DNA of 64,000 nucleotides from Paracidobacterium acidisoli (lineage in GTDB: Bacteria; Acidobacteriota; Terriglobia; Terriglobales; Acidobacteriaceae): NCBI RefSeq assembly GCF_003428625.2, contig NZ_QVQT02000003.1, forward strand, positions 488,207 through 552,206. The letters run 5' to 3'. Under the pieces are notes generated by a model, which was given only the letters and a program-made list of their open reading frames with translations, was not told the DNA's origin and did not search any database. Positions within the stretch are counted from its first letter, which is position 1; every line of letters begins with the position of its first letter. Positions 16,476 to 24,438 of this stretch are shown in pieces. Made by a program: the position numbers and the translations under genes.

Positions 16476-17147
16476 ACTGAGCCTTCGACGGACAAGGGCG
16501 AACAGACGCGGCGGCATATCTTCGACTGCGCGCTGGAGCTGTTTCGGGAAAACGGCTTCGACGCCACGACGATGCAGGAGATCGCGCTGCGCGCGGATGT
16601 GGCCAAGAGCGCGGCCTACTACTACTTTCCCGGCAAGGAAGCGATTATTCAGGCGTATTACGAGGCGGTGCAGGACGAGCAGGAGCGCGTCTGCAGGCGG
16701 ATCTTCGCCGGGAGCGGGAATCTGAAGGCCCGGCTGGCGGCGGCGATGCATGCGAAGTTCGATCTGGCGAAGGAGGACCGGAAGCTGCTGGGGGTGGTCT
16801 TCCGCTACACGGGTGAGCCGGAGCATCCGCTGTCTTGCCTGGGAGCGGGGACGGAGGAGATACGGCGGAGGAGCATCGGCGTCTTTCGCGAGGCGATTGC
16901 GGGCGAGCGGCTGCCGAAGGATCTGGATCAGCTTCTGCCGGTGGCGCTGTGGTCTCTGCAAATGGGGCTGCTGATTCTGTTTCTGTACGACAGATCGGAG
17001 GGACAGAGGCGGACGCGAAGGCTGGCAGACGGGGCGCTGGAGCTGACGCTGAAGCTGCTGGCGCTGGCGAAGCTGCCGGTGCTGAAGCCGGTGCGCACGA
17101 AGGTGCTGTCGCTGCTGCGCGAGGCGGATCTGCTGCCGGAGGGATAG
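16467..17147 (+). CDS. TetR/AcrR family transcriptional regulator
   Basis: A 226-residue regulator with the TetR N-terminal helix-turn-helix (TRRHIFDCALELF, then TTMQEIALRADVAKSAAYYYF with the typical YYYF-PGKEA ending) and an all-helical ligand-binding domain. The ATG at 16467 lies within a perfect palindrome, strongly suggesting negative autoregulation. It heads an operon with a membrane/SRPBCC-like gene (28-base gap) and an ICMT-DCC fusion. The ligand is unknown; given the neighbours, a lipid or hydrophobic compound is possible. Confidence 0.88.
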   Translation: MFKTEPSTDKGEQTRRHIFDCALELFRENGFDATTMQEIALRADVAKSAAYYYFPGKEAIIQAYYEAVQDEQERVCRRIFAGSGNLKARLAAAMHAKFDLAKEDRKLLGVVFRYTGEPEHPLSCLGAGTEEIRRRSIGVFREAIAGERLPKDLDQLLPVALWSLQMGLLILFLYDRSEGQRRTRRLADGALELTLKLLALAKLPVLKPVRTKVLSLLREADLLPEG

Positions 17148-17174
17148 CTGCAGAAGGGACGAGGGGAGGCGGAG

Positions 17175-18338
17175 ATGAGCGAGGCAGGCGGGCCCAGGAA
17201 GTATCAGTCAGTGATTCTGTGGGCGATGGCCGGGCTGGGCATCGTCATGGTTGCCGGAGTGTACCTCTCGGATATTCATTCGTTTCTGCAGGGCGATCCG
17301 TTCTGGCTGGCCGCGGCGCTGTATGTGGGTGTTCCGAGTGCGCTGGCGACGCTTCTGGCGCTGCTGTGCCTGCGCGGGATGGGAGGGCAGGCCGAGGTCG
17401 AAGAAGCGGAAGGCGGAGCGGGAAAGGCCGGGCCTGCAGGGATCGAGCCGGCGCAGTGGGGCGTGATTGCGCTGGCGATCGCGTTTACCGCGGGAGCCAT
17501 ACTCTATCGCTGGCTGATGCACAGGCATCTGGGGCACAGCGCGGCGATGTTCCTGGGGATTCCGGCGATGCTGGCGATTCTGGTGGCGCTGACGCCGCAG
17601 GCGAAGACGGTGACGGGTGGCATTCTGAAAGGGATTACGCTGGCGCTGCTGATCGTCGCTCCGCTGCTGGGCGAGGGATATCTGTGCATTCTGATGGCCT
17701 CGCCGCTGTTTTATTGTGTGGGGATCATAGTCGGCTGGATTGTGGACTGGCAGCGCGGGAAGCGGACGGAGACAGTGAGCTGCATTGCTCTGGTGCTGCT
17801 GCCGCTGTGTCTCGAAGGCACGGTTCCGCAGCTCACAATCAACAGGAAGCAGACGGTGGAGGCGACGCGCGTGGTGGATGCTTCCGCGGATGCGGTCGAA
17901 GAGGCGCTGTCACAGGGGCTCGATGTGCGCGCGCCGCTTCCGGTGTGGCTGCGCGCGGGCTTTCCGCGGCCGCTGTGGGCAGGCGGGGATGGGCTGAGCG
18001 CCGGCGCGGTGCGCACTATCCATTTTGCGGGAGCAGAGGGCGATCCTCCGGGAGACCTGGTGATGCGGGTGGCGGAGCGGAGGGTGGGGTATGTCCGCTT
18101 CGAGACGGTGAGCGACGGCAGCAAGCTGACGCAGTGGGTGGCGTGGGAGAACTCCGAGGTGGAGTGGAGGGCGGTGGATGCGTCGCATACGGCGGTGACG
18201 TGGCGGATTCACTTTGAACGCGAGCTTGATCCGGCGTGGTACTTTACGCCGATCGAGCGCATGACGGTGCGCGAGGCGGCGGGGTATCTGATCGAAGCGA
18301 ATGCCGTGCCGCATGTCACAGCAGGGGCGACTCGGTGA
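17175..18338 (+). CDS. Polytopic membrane protein with C-terminal SRPBCC-like domain
   Basis: A 387-residue protein. The first 220 residues hold about seven hydrophobic segments, for example SVILWAMAGLGIVMVAGVYL and GITLALLIVAPLLGEGYLCI. The remaining 165 residues are soluble. They begin with a segment resembling the start of polyketide-cyclase/SRPBCC ligand-binding domains (RKQTVEATRVVDASADAVEEALSQ) and contain alternating beta strands (RVGYVRFETVSDGSKLTQWVAW, HTAVTWRIHFERELD). SRPBCC folds bind hydrophobic ligands; the assignment is by pattern only. GGGAGG precedes the ATG. It overlaps the next gene by four bases (GTGA). Confidence 0.65.
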   Translation: MSEAGGPRKYQSVILWAMAGLGIVMVAGVYLSDIHSFLQGDPFWLAAALYVGVPSALATLLALLCLRGMGGQAEVEEAEGGAGKAGPAGIEPAQWGVIALAIAFTAGAILYRWLMHRHLGHSAAMFLGIPAMLAILVALTPQAKTVTGGILKGITLALLIVAPLLGEGYLCILMASPLFYCVGIIVGWIVDWQRGKRTETVSCIALVLLPLCLEGTVPQLTINRKQTVEATRVVDASADAVEEALSQGLDVRAPLPVWLRAGFPRPLWAGGDGLSAGAVRTIHFAGAEGDPPGDLVMRVAERRVGYVRFETVSDGSKLTQWVAWENSEVEWRAVDASHTAVTWRIHFERELDPAWYFTPIERMTVREAAGYLIEANAVPHVTAGATR

Positions 18339-19660
18339 CGAGCGCCGAATGGGCGCGCGCCGCTGCGCTCTACTTCCCGCTGATGGCGGCGCTGCTGGCG
18401 GGAGCGCTGCGCGGACGCAGACCTCGGCTGTTTGCGGCGTGTCTGCTGAGTGCGCTGTGGGCGGCTCCGGCGCTGCTGGTTGTCGAGCGGCTGAACCAGT
18501 GGGCGCAGTGGTGGAGCTTTCCGGCGGGCGACGCTGCGTTTCGGGGCATGCCGCTCGAGCTTTATGCCGGCTGGGTGATTCTGTGGGGTCTGGTGCCTCA
18601 GCTGGCATTTCCCCGGCTGAGGATCGCCGGATGTGCGGCGGTCATGACCGGCGCGGATCTGGTGGCGATGCCGCTGTGCCGCACTGTCGTGCATCTGGGG
18701 CCGCACTGGCTGGCGGGTGAGGCCGTGGCCGTGGCGCTGGCGCTGCTTCCGGCTCTGTGCCTTGCGCGATGGACGCTCGAGGATACGCATCTGTATCTGC
18801 GCGCGGCGCTGCAGACGGCGCTGGCAGGGATGATCTTTCTCTTTCTTGTGCCGGAGATTGTTTTTGCGGTGAAGGGGGGAGCGGGGTGGGGTCCGCTGCT
18901 GAGGGTGGCGGGGTGGGAACGGCAGATTGCGGTGCAGATGTTCTTTCTGCTGGCGGTGCCTGGCGTCTCGGCGGTGATGGAGTTTGCGGAGCGAGGCGAG
19001 GGGACGCCGATCCCGTACGATCCGCCGAAGCGCATGGTGAGCAGCGGGATTTATCGCTACGTGGCCAATCCTATGCAGCTCTCGTGCGGAGTGGTGATGC
19101 TGGCGTGGGCCGCGCTGCTGCGGAGCGGATGGCTGGCGGCGGGGGCGTGTCTCTCGCTCATTTACAGCGCCGGGCTTGCCGAATGGGATGAGCGCCAGGA
19201 TCTGTCGCGGCGCTTCGGTGAGGCATGGCACGGGTATCGCGCCGCCGTGCGGAACTGGCTGCCGCGATGGAGGCCCTTCCATGCCGGAGCGCCGGCCAGG
19301 CTGTACATGGCATCGACCTGCGGGCCGTGCAGTGAGCTGCGCCGCTGGCTGGAGGCGCGGCGACCGTTGGGGATGGAGATTGTGGATGCGGAGAGGCTTC
19401 CGGTGGGCTCGATCCGGCGCATGCGGTATCTTCCGGGCGACGGGAGCGCTGCCGTGGAGGGAGTGCGGGCGATGGGGAGGGCGCTCGAGCATCTGCACTT
19501 CGGATGGACCTTTGCCGGGGCGATGCTGCGGCTGCCGGTTGTGTGGCAGACGGTGCAGCTGCTGATGGATGCGAGCGGGCTGGGCCCGAGGCTGCCGGAC
19601 GCCCACCTTTCGCTGTGCGAAAGCGGGAAGGATGGGCATTCGGTATCCTGCCGGGGCTGA
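18335..19660 (+). CDS. Isoprenylcysteine-carboxyl-methyltransferase-like protein fused to a DCC/DUF393-type thiol domain
   Basis: A 441-residue membrane protein starting at GTG that overlaps the stop of the upstream gene. Residues 1-300 carry about eight hydrophobic segments and the ICMT/phospholipid methyltransferase signature: GTPIPYDPPKRMVSSGIYRYVANPMQ (about 225-250, partly quoted) then the AEWDERQDLSRRFGEAWHGY end motif. Residues 315-425 look like a DCC-family thiol-disulfide domain, with CGPC at 329-332 and the LPVVWQTVQLLMDASG tail. The enzyme should methylate a membrane-embedded substrate using SAM; the redox domain may recognise or reduce a thiol on it. The substrate is unknown. The fusion is noteworthy. 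Confidence 0.72.
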   Translation: MTSAEWARAAALYFPLMAALLAGALRGRRPRLFAACLLSALWAAPALLVVERLNQWAQWWSFPAGDAAFRGMPLELYAGWVILWGLVPQLAFPRLRIAGCAAVMTGADLVAMPLCRTVVHLGPHWLAGEAVAVALALLPALCLARWTLEDTHLYLRAALQTALAGMIFLFLVPEIVFAVKGGAGWGPLLRVAGWERQIAVQMFFLLAVPGVSAVMEFAERGEGTPIPYDPPKRMVSSGIYRYVANPMQLSCGVVMLAWAALLRSGWLAAGACLSLIYSAGLAEWDERQDLSRRFGEAWHGYRAAVRNWLPRWRPFHAGAPARLYMASTCGPCSELRRWLEARRPLGMEIVDAERLPVGSIRRMRYLPGDGSAAVEGVRAMGRALEHLHFGWTFAGAMLRLPVVWQTVQLLMDASGLGPRLPDAHLSLCESGKDGHSVSCRG

Positions 19661-20422
19661 AGCCCCCCCTTTTTTTTGCCTGTTCACTGAGCTAAAGATC
19701 ACCCCCAGCGAACTTTGTTCGCCGGGGACCCCGATTACCCGGTGCTTCTACCGGGTCTCGCTGACGCGAGACGGGAAGTGTTCCGTGGCTATGTCGCACA
19801 GGGGCTGAAGCCCTTTGGTTTTGAGGATGGGTTCGGCACGGCTGAAGCCGTGCCCTGATACAAAGCGATGACGCTTCCCACCTTAGCTTCCCACCCCACC
19901 GCACGAACATCACGTGCGCCGGGGACCCCGGCTCGCGAAGGTGGGGCACCCCGGATTTGTGTTTTGGGAGAGCCGGGGCTGAAGCCCGTTTTTCTTTTGG
20001 CGCTCAATTCCCCCCGGCTGAAGATCGCCCCAGCGAACTTTGTTCGCCGGGGACTCCGATTGCCCGGTGCTTCTACCGGGTCTCGCTGACGCGAGACGGG
20101 AAGTGCAGATACCTCCGCGGCGCAGCCGTTTACGCGGCTGCTTCGGTCGGGATGACAATGCCGGGTCGGGGAATAAGGGGAAGCCGGGATGACAGGGTTT
20201 AATGATTTGCATGCCCGCTTCCGGAGATTCGTCTGCTTCCCATGTCCGAAAATCCGGACATGGGGCCCGGGTACCCGGCCGGTGAATCCGGAGGCAGGAC
20301 GATCGGCTCCGCGGAGGATGCCGGGCATCCGCGGCCGGGGATGACGGGCGAGTGAAACTGCCTCGAAACGCGCCGGGTCCGGGTTACGCGGGAGGGGGGC
20401 TGCGTGCGATACTCCAGAAGGA
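19661..20422. repeat. Large mosaic of repeat families A, B, C and D upstream of pyrH
   Basis: No gene is present in these 760 bases. In order I see a family D block (about 19690-19875: CGAACTTTGTTCGCCGGGG, the TCTACCGGGTCTCGCTGACG hairpin, the GCACGGCTGAAGCCGTGCC hairpin), family B (about 19877-19952), a second D block (about 20030-20102), family A with a different loop stem (about 20103-20160), and family C (about 20238-20268). The pyrH promoter is presumably in the last 150 bases. Confidence 0.8.
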
Positions 20423-21127
20423 ATGTATAAACGCGTCGTACTGAAGCTCTCAGGGGAAGCACTGGCCGCGGGCCGCGGTTTTGGCGTGGACTCAGACCGT
20501 GTTCACGAGATTGCCGGAGAAATAGCCGAAGTGCATGCGATGGGCGTGGAAACGGCCGTTGTGGTGGGCGGAGGGAATTTCTTTCGCGGCGTGGCCGAGC
20601 AGGCCAAGGAGATGGACCGGGTCTCGGCCGATAACATGGGCATGCTGGCGACGGTGATCAATGCGCTGGCGCTTCAGGACGCGATCGAAAAGCAGGATAT
20701 TCACTGCCGGGTGATGTCGGCGATCGAGATGCACGAGGTGTGCGAGCCCTATATCCGGCGGCGCGCGGTGCGGCATCTGGAAAAGGGCCGGGTGGTGATC
20801 TTCGCGGCGGGGACGGGGAATCCGTACTTTTCGACCGACACGGCGGCGTCGCTGCGGGCGATGGAGATTCGCGCGGATGTGCTGCTGAAGGGGACAAAGG
20901 TGGAAGGCATCTACGACGCCGATCCGGTCATCACAGAGGGAGCGGTGAAGTTTGAGCAGATTACGTACATGGATATTCTGCGGCTGGGGTTAAAGGTAAT
21001 GGACACCACCGCGGTAAGCCTGTGCAAGGACAATAATCTGCCGATGATCATCTTTAACCTCAATCAGCCGGGCAATATCCGCCGGGTCGTCTCCGGGGAG
21101 AAGGTCGGCTCACTGGTGACTGCCTGA
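20423..21127 (+). CDS. pyrH: UMP kinase
   Basis: A 234-residue bacterial uridylate kinase, phosphorylating UMP to UDP with ATP. It belongs to the amino-acid-kinase fold: [10 protein letters not shown] at the N-terminus, [42 protein letters not shown] and [16 protein letters not shown] directly precedes the ATG. In most bacteria pyrH follows tsf and precedes frr. Here it is detached from tsf by unrelated genes, and an acyltransferase follows instead of frr. Confidence 0.96.
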   Translation: MYKRVVLKLSGEALAAGRGFGVDSDRVHEIAGEIAEVHAMGVETAVVVGGGNFFRGVAEQAKEMDRVSADNMGMLATVINALALQDAIEKQDIHCRVMSAIEMHEVCEPYIRRRAVRHLEKGRVVIFAAGTGNPYFSTDTAASLRAMEIRADVLLKGTKVEGIYDADPVITEGAVKFEQITYMDILRLGLKVMDTTAVSLCKDNNLPMIIFNLNQPGNIRRVVSGEKVGSLVTA

Positions 21128-21171
21128 GCGCACCAACCCAGGTCGTTCCACGACCGCGGGCAGACTCGAGG

Positions 21172-22302
21172 GTGGCTTCGCAGGCCGCCGATGCGGTTTC
21201 TCCCGGCATCGGGGCGAAGAAGCCCCGTCTGGCAGCCCTTTCGGGACTGCGTGCCTTTGCGGCACTGAATATCGTCTTCTTTCATTTCTCGAACCCTAAA
21301 TGGTTTGGGCCCTTTGCGCCGATTGTGGACAACGGCTACACCTCGGTCAGCTTTTTTCTGCTGATGTCCGGGTTCATTCTGGCCTACAACTACAGCGAGC
21401 GGGCGCAGGCCGGGACGCTGAAGGCGCGGAGCTTCTGGCTGGCTCGGTTTTCGAGGCTGTATCCGGTATACGTGTTTGCGCTGCTGATTTCGCTGGGCAT
21501 GCTGGTGGAAGAGTGGCATGCGCGGTCGCACGCGCAGTTTGCCTGGGGATTGGCGCTGACGCCGCTGCTGCTGCAGGGATGGTCGCCGACGCTGTCGACC
21601 TTCTGGAATACGCCGGCGTGGACGATGTGCACAGAGGCTTTCTTCTACCTGATCTTTCCGGCAGTGGTGGTGTGGAAGCGGCCAAAGCGGCTGGGCGCGC
21701 TGCTGGCGCTGATGCTGGGGCTGTGGGCCCTGGGGATGGTGCTGCCGGGGCTGTATATGTGGCTGCATCCGGATGGAGACCTGCACCCGGGACGATATAC
21801 GGACGGGTTCTGGATACGGGCGCTGAAGTTTACGCCGCCGCCGCATGTGCCTTCGTTTCTCTTCGGGATCGCGCTGGCGGATCTGGACCGGCTGATTCCC
21901 AGAGCGAGCCGCAAACGGCTGATGATGGGCGTGCTGGGCATGATCGGACTGTATCTGATTTTGTATTACGGCGACAAAATGCCGTATCCGATGATGCACG
22001 ACGGCCTGCTGATGCCACTGTATGCGCTGGCCATTCTGGGGCTGGCCGGGCATAACCTGATCTCGCGCTTCTTCGGGTTCTTTCCCTTTGTGGCCGTGGG
22101 GCAGGCGAGCTACTGCCTGTATATTCTGCACTTCAATCTGTGGAATATGATCCACGAGTCGCACCTGCTGGAGCGGACGGGTCTGATCCGCTTCGATCCC
22201 TGGCTGAGCTATGGGTTGCTGATCGGCGCTTCGGTGCTGGTGATGCTGGCGATCGAGAAGCCAGCGCAGCGGTATATTCGGGGATTGTTAAAGCCGGCGT
22301 AG
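21172..22302 (+). CDS. Acyltransferase 3 family membrane protein
   Basis: A 376-residue integral membrane acyltransferase with about ten transmembrane segments. The N-terminal LAALSGLRAFAALNIVFFHF carries the catalytic-type histidine, followed by FFLLMSGFILAYNY and RSFWLARFSRLYPVY. The C-terminal YCLYILHFNLW and IEKPAQRYIRG blocks are typical. Such enzymes O-acylate sugars of exopolysaccharide, peptidoglycan or lipids. The start appears to be GTG after GAGG, 44 bases after pyrH, so co-transcription is possible. The substrate is unknown. Confidence 0.88.
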   Translation: MASQAADAVSPGIGAKKPRLAALSGLRAFAALNIVFFHFSNPKWFGPFAPIVDNGYTSVSFFLLMSGFILAYNYSERAQAGTLKARSFWLARFSRLYPVYVFALLISLGMLVEEWHARSHAQFAWGLALTPLLLQGWSPTLSTFWNTPAWTMCTEAFFYLIFPAVVVWKRPKRLGALLALMLGLWALGMVLPGLYMWLHPDGDLHPGRYTDGFWIRALKFTPPPHVPSFLFGIALADLDRLIPRASRKRLMMGVLGMIGLYLILYYGDKMPYPMMHDGLLMPLYALAILGLAGHNLISRFFGFFPFVAVGQASYCLYILHFNLWNMIHESHLLERTGLIRFDPWLSYGLLIGASVLVMLAIEKPAQRYIRGLLKPA

Positions 22303-22837
22303 CTTTTGGGGTGGGCGTCGCTTCGCGAAAGCGGCGAGGATGGGGTACCCGGCCGGGGCTGAAGCCCCTTTTTTCCTTACATCGTTACTCCCCCGGCTAA
22401 AACCGGGGGCTTCTACCGGGTCTCGCTGGCGCGAGACGGGAAGTGTTCCGTGGCTATGTCGCACAGGGGCTGAACCCCCCCCTTTGATTTTTGAGGATGG
22501 TTCGGCACGGCTAAAGCCGTGCCCTGATACAAAGCGGTGAGGCTTCCATCTTTCGCTTCGTTTCCCACCTTAGCTTCCCGCCCCAGCGAACTTTGTTCGC
22601 CGGGGACTCCGGTTCTCCACCCCAGCGCACGAACACCACGTGCGCCGGGGGCCCCGGTTCGCGAAGGTGGGGCACCCGGGTCCTGCGAACACCCCATTCA
22701 TGAGAAGCAAATGCAGATCCCTCCGCTGCGCGCCTCCGGCGCTTCGGTCGGGATGACAAGGGAGTGTCGGGATGACAGGGGTAAGGACGGTTCCATTCCC
22801 ATGTCAGAAAATCCGGACATGGGGCACCGCTGTTCTG
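22303..22837. repeat. Repeat mosaic (families D, B with doubled inner hairpin, A, C)
   Basis: Family D occupies about 22350-22545 and again contains the TCTACCGGGTCTCGCTGGCG and GCACGGCTAAAGCCGTGCC hairpins. At about 22568-22680 one family B outer stem encloses two inner hairpins in tandem (GCGAACTTTGTTCGC and GCGCACG..CGTGCGC). Family A (about 22709-22760) and family C (about 22796-22830) follow. There are no genes. Confidence 0.8.
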
Positions 22838-22874
22838 TGCAGAGAAAGAAAAGGCCCGCCGAGTGGCGGGCCTT
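22838..22874 (-). terminator. Terminator of the first propeller lipoprotein gene
   Basis: AAGGCCCGCC (22851-22860) pairs with GGCGGGCCTT (22865-22874) over GAGT. Read on the minus strand it is followed by TTCTTTCTCT, so it serves the gene ending at 22902. Confidence 0.75.
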
Positions 22875-22901
22875 TGTCTGCTGTGGAGCGGAGAGCGGGG
22901 A

Positions 22902-24212
22902 TCAGTCGCCCGCGCCGGACTGGACATGCGTGGTGGCATGGTTGCCATGCGGCACGGCGATGACAGCCGTCGGCTGGCCACCGGTGGGGTAGGGCGAGTT
23001 CGGATTTTCAGAGAGCGCGCCCGTGTTGGGGTTCAGGGTCATGCTGGTGATGTCGGCGCCGGTGAAGTTGGCGGTGAGGACGACACGGGCAAGGCCGGGA
23101 TCGATGACGATGCTGGAGGCTCCGGCATCGGCTTTGGCCGCGGAGGAGGCTCCAGCGGTCGGAGCGCCGGTGGCCTGATCGATGGCGTATTCGCTGACGG
23201 TCCCTGAGGTGTAGTTGACGAGATAGGCGTAAAAGCCGGTCGGATCGACGGTGACGGCAACCGGGAAGGTTCCGGTAGCGACCGGGCCGCTGTTGATGGC
23301 GGTCAGAACGCCCTTCGTGGAGATGGTGTAGCCGATGAGCTGATCCTGCTGGCTGTCCGTGGTGTAGAGGAAGCGGCCGGTGGGATCAAGCGCAAGACCG
23401 GTCGGCGTGGCTCCGGCGGTGAAGGGGCTGCCGGCGACGGAGGAGAGCACACCACCCTTCGCGATGGAGAAGCCGTAGATCTGTCCCTGCAGTCCGCTGG
23501 GAGCGGGCGGCGCGCCGGTGGTGGGCGGCGTGGTCGTGGTCACGTACGTGTTAGTGGCGGTGACGAACACATAGGGATAAAGGGTGGAGTTGGCGCCGGG
23601 CGTGCTCGCTGAAACGAAGGTGAGCGGCGTGGTGGCCACGGTGCCGGGATACCGGCCGAGCGCCCAATAGGGCTGTCCGGTGGCAGTGTTGGTGACCGGG
23701 GTGCAGTTGCCGGCGGCGGTGCCGAGGCTGCCGTCAGAGTTGACGTTGTACACCACGAGATCGCCGGGGCCGGGATTGGTGTCGCTGAATCCGCTCTGGT
23801 AGAAGTCGACCACAAAGAGCAGGGTTCCGTCGGAGCTGAAGGTCATCGACGAAGGGCTGCTGCCGGGTGTGGTGCAGGCATTCTGTTTGGCGAGGGTTCC
23901 GTCGGAGCCGATCTGGAAGCGCACCACTGAGCCGTCGTCGCGGTTGGCAACGAAGAGGTACTGGCTGTCGGGCGAGGTCACTTCCGCCACCGGATTGTTC
24001 CCGCCGGAGGCGAAGGGCGAGCCGGTGATCTGCGTCAGAGCTCCGGACTGGGAGTCGACGCGAAAGGCATTGATCTCTCCAGGGGAGTTCTTGTTCGAGG
24101 TGACGTAAACGTAATCGATGGTATGGCTCTGACCACATGAGATAGTGCCGAGCCCAACAGCAGCAGTGGCTGCAACCGCCAGCAGAACCTGGCCCGTTTT
24201 TCTGAACTTCAT
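22902..24212 (-). CDS. Lactonase-like beta-propeller lipoprotein (paralog 1)
   Basis: A 436-residue exported protein. The N-terminus (MKFRKTGQVLLAVAATAAVGLGTISC) is a lipoprotein-type signal with the Cys at about residue 26. Repeating blades follow, of the YVTN/6-phosphogluconolactonase-like type (DYVYVTSNKNSPGEINAF, QYLFVANRDDGSVVRFQI, RFLYTTDSQQDQLIGY, FYAYLVNYTSGTVSEY). The propeller may be a binding surface rather than an enzyme, as such proteins are greatly expanded in Acidobacteria. It shares promoter, leader and N-terminus with two tandem paralogs. The frame is open to 24497, but the ATG at 24212 with AAGGAAG is conserved in all three. Confidence 0.85.
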   Translation of the reverse strand: MKFRKTGQVLLAVAATAAVGLGTISCGQSHTIDYVYVTSNKNSPGEINAFRVDSQSGALTQITGSPFASGGNNPVAEVTSPDSQYLFVANRDDGSVVRFQIGSDGTLAKQNACTTPGSSPSSMTFSSDGTLLFVVDFYQSGFSDTNPGPGDLVVYNVNSDGSLGTAAGNCTPVTNTATGQPYWALGRYPGTVATTPLTFVSASTPGANSTLYPYVFVTATNTYVTTTTPPTTGAPPAPSGLQGQIYGFSIAKGGVLSSVAGSPFTAGATPTGLALDPTGRFLYTTDSQQDQLIGYTISTKGVLTAINSGPVATGTFPVAVTVDPTGFYAYLVNYTSGTVSEYAIDQATGAPTAGASSAAKADAGASSIVIDPGLARVVLTANFTGADITSMTLNPNTGALSENPNSPYPTGGQPTAVIAVPHGNHATTHVQSGAGD

Positions 24213-24279
24213 GCGCTTCCTTCGTCCCGACCATTGCCGGGAATGCCCGGGCATTATTTGCGGGATCGCTCCCGGTTCG

Positions 24280-24285
24280 ATTGTA
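24280..24285 (-). promoter_or_regulatory. Conserved -10 element (TACAAT) of paralog 1
   Basis: TACAAT on the minus strand lies 68 bases before the ATG. The same hexamer is at 70 and 69 bases before the other two paralogs. The 75-base leader is nearly identical to that of paralog 2, including GCGGGATCGCTCCCGGTT on the plus strand. Confidence 0.6.
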
Positions 24286-24438
24286 AAAGGTTGTACCGCG
24301 TTCAGCCATCTTCGAACGGGCCAACTGTGCTGCAAAACAACTCTTCGCTGCGGGCTGCCGGGGCGGGAGAATTCCCCGGCGAAGGGCCGGAAGCGTTTCA
24401 GATATGCCACAGCTCCCGCTGTCAGCCGTACGCGCATG

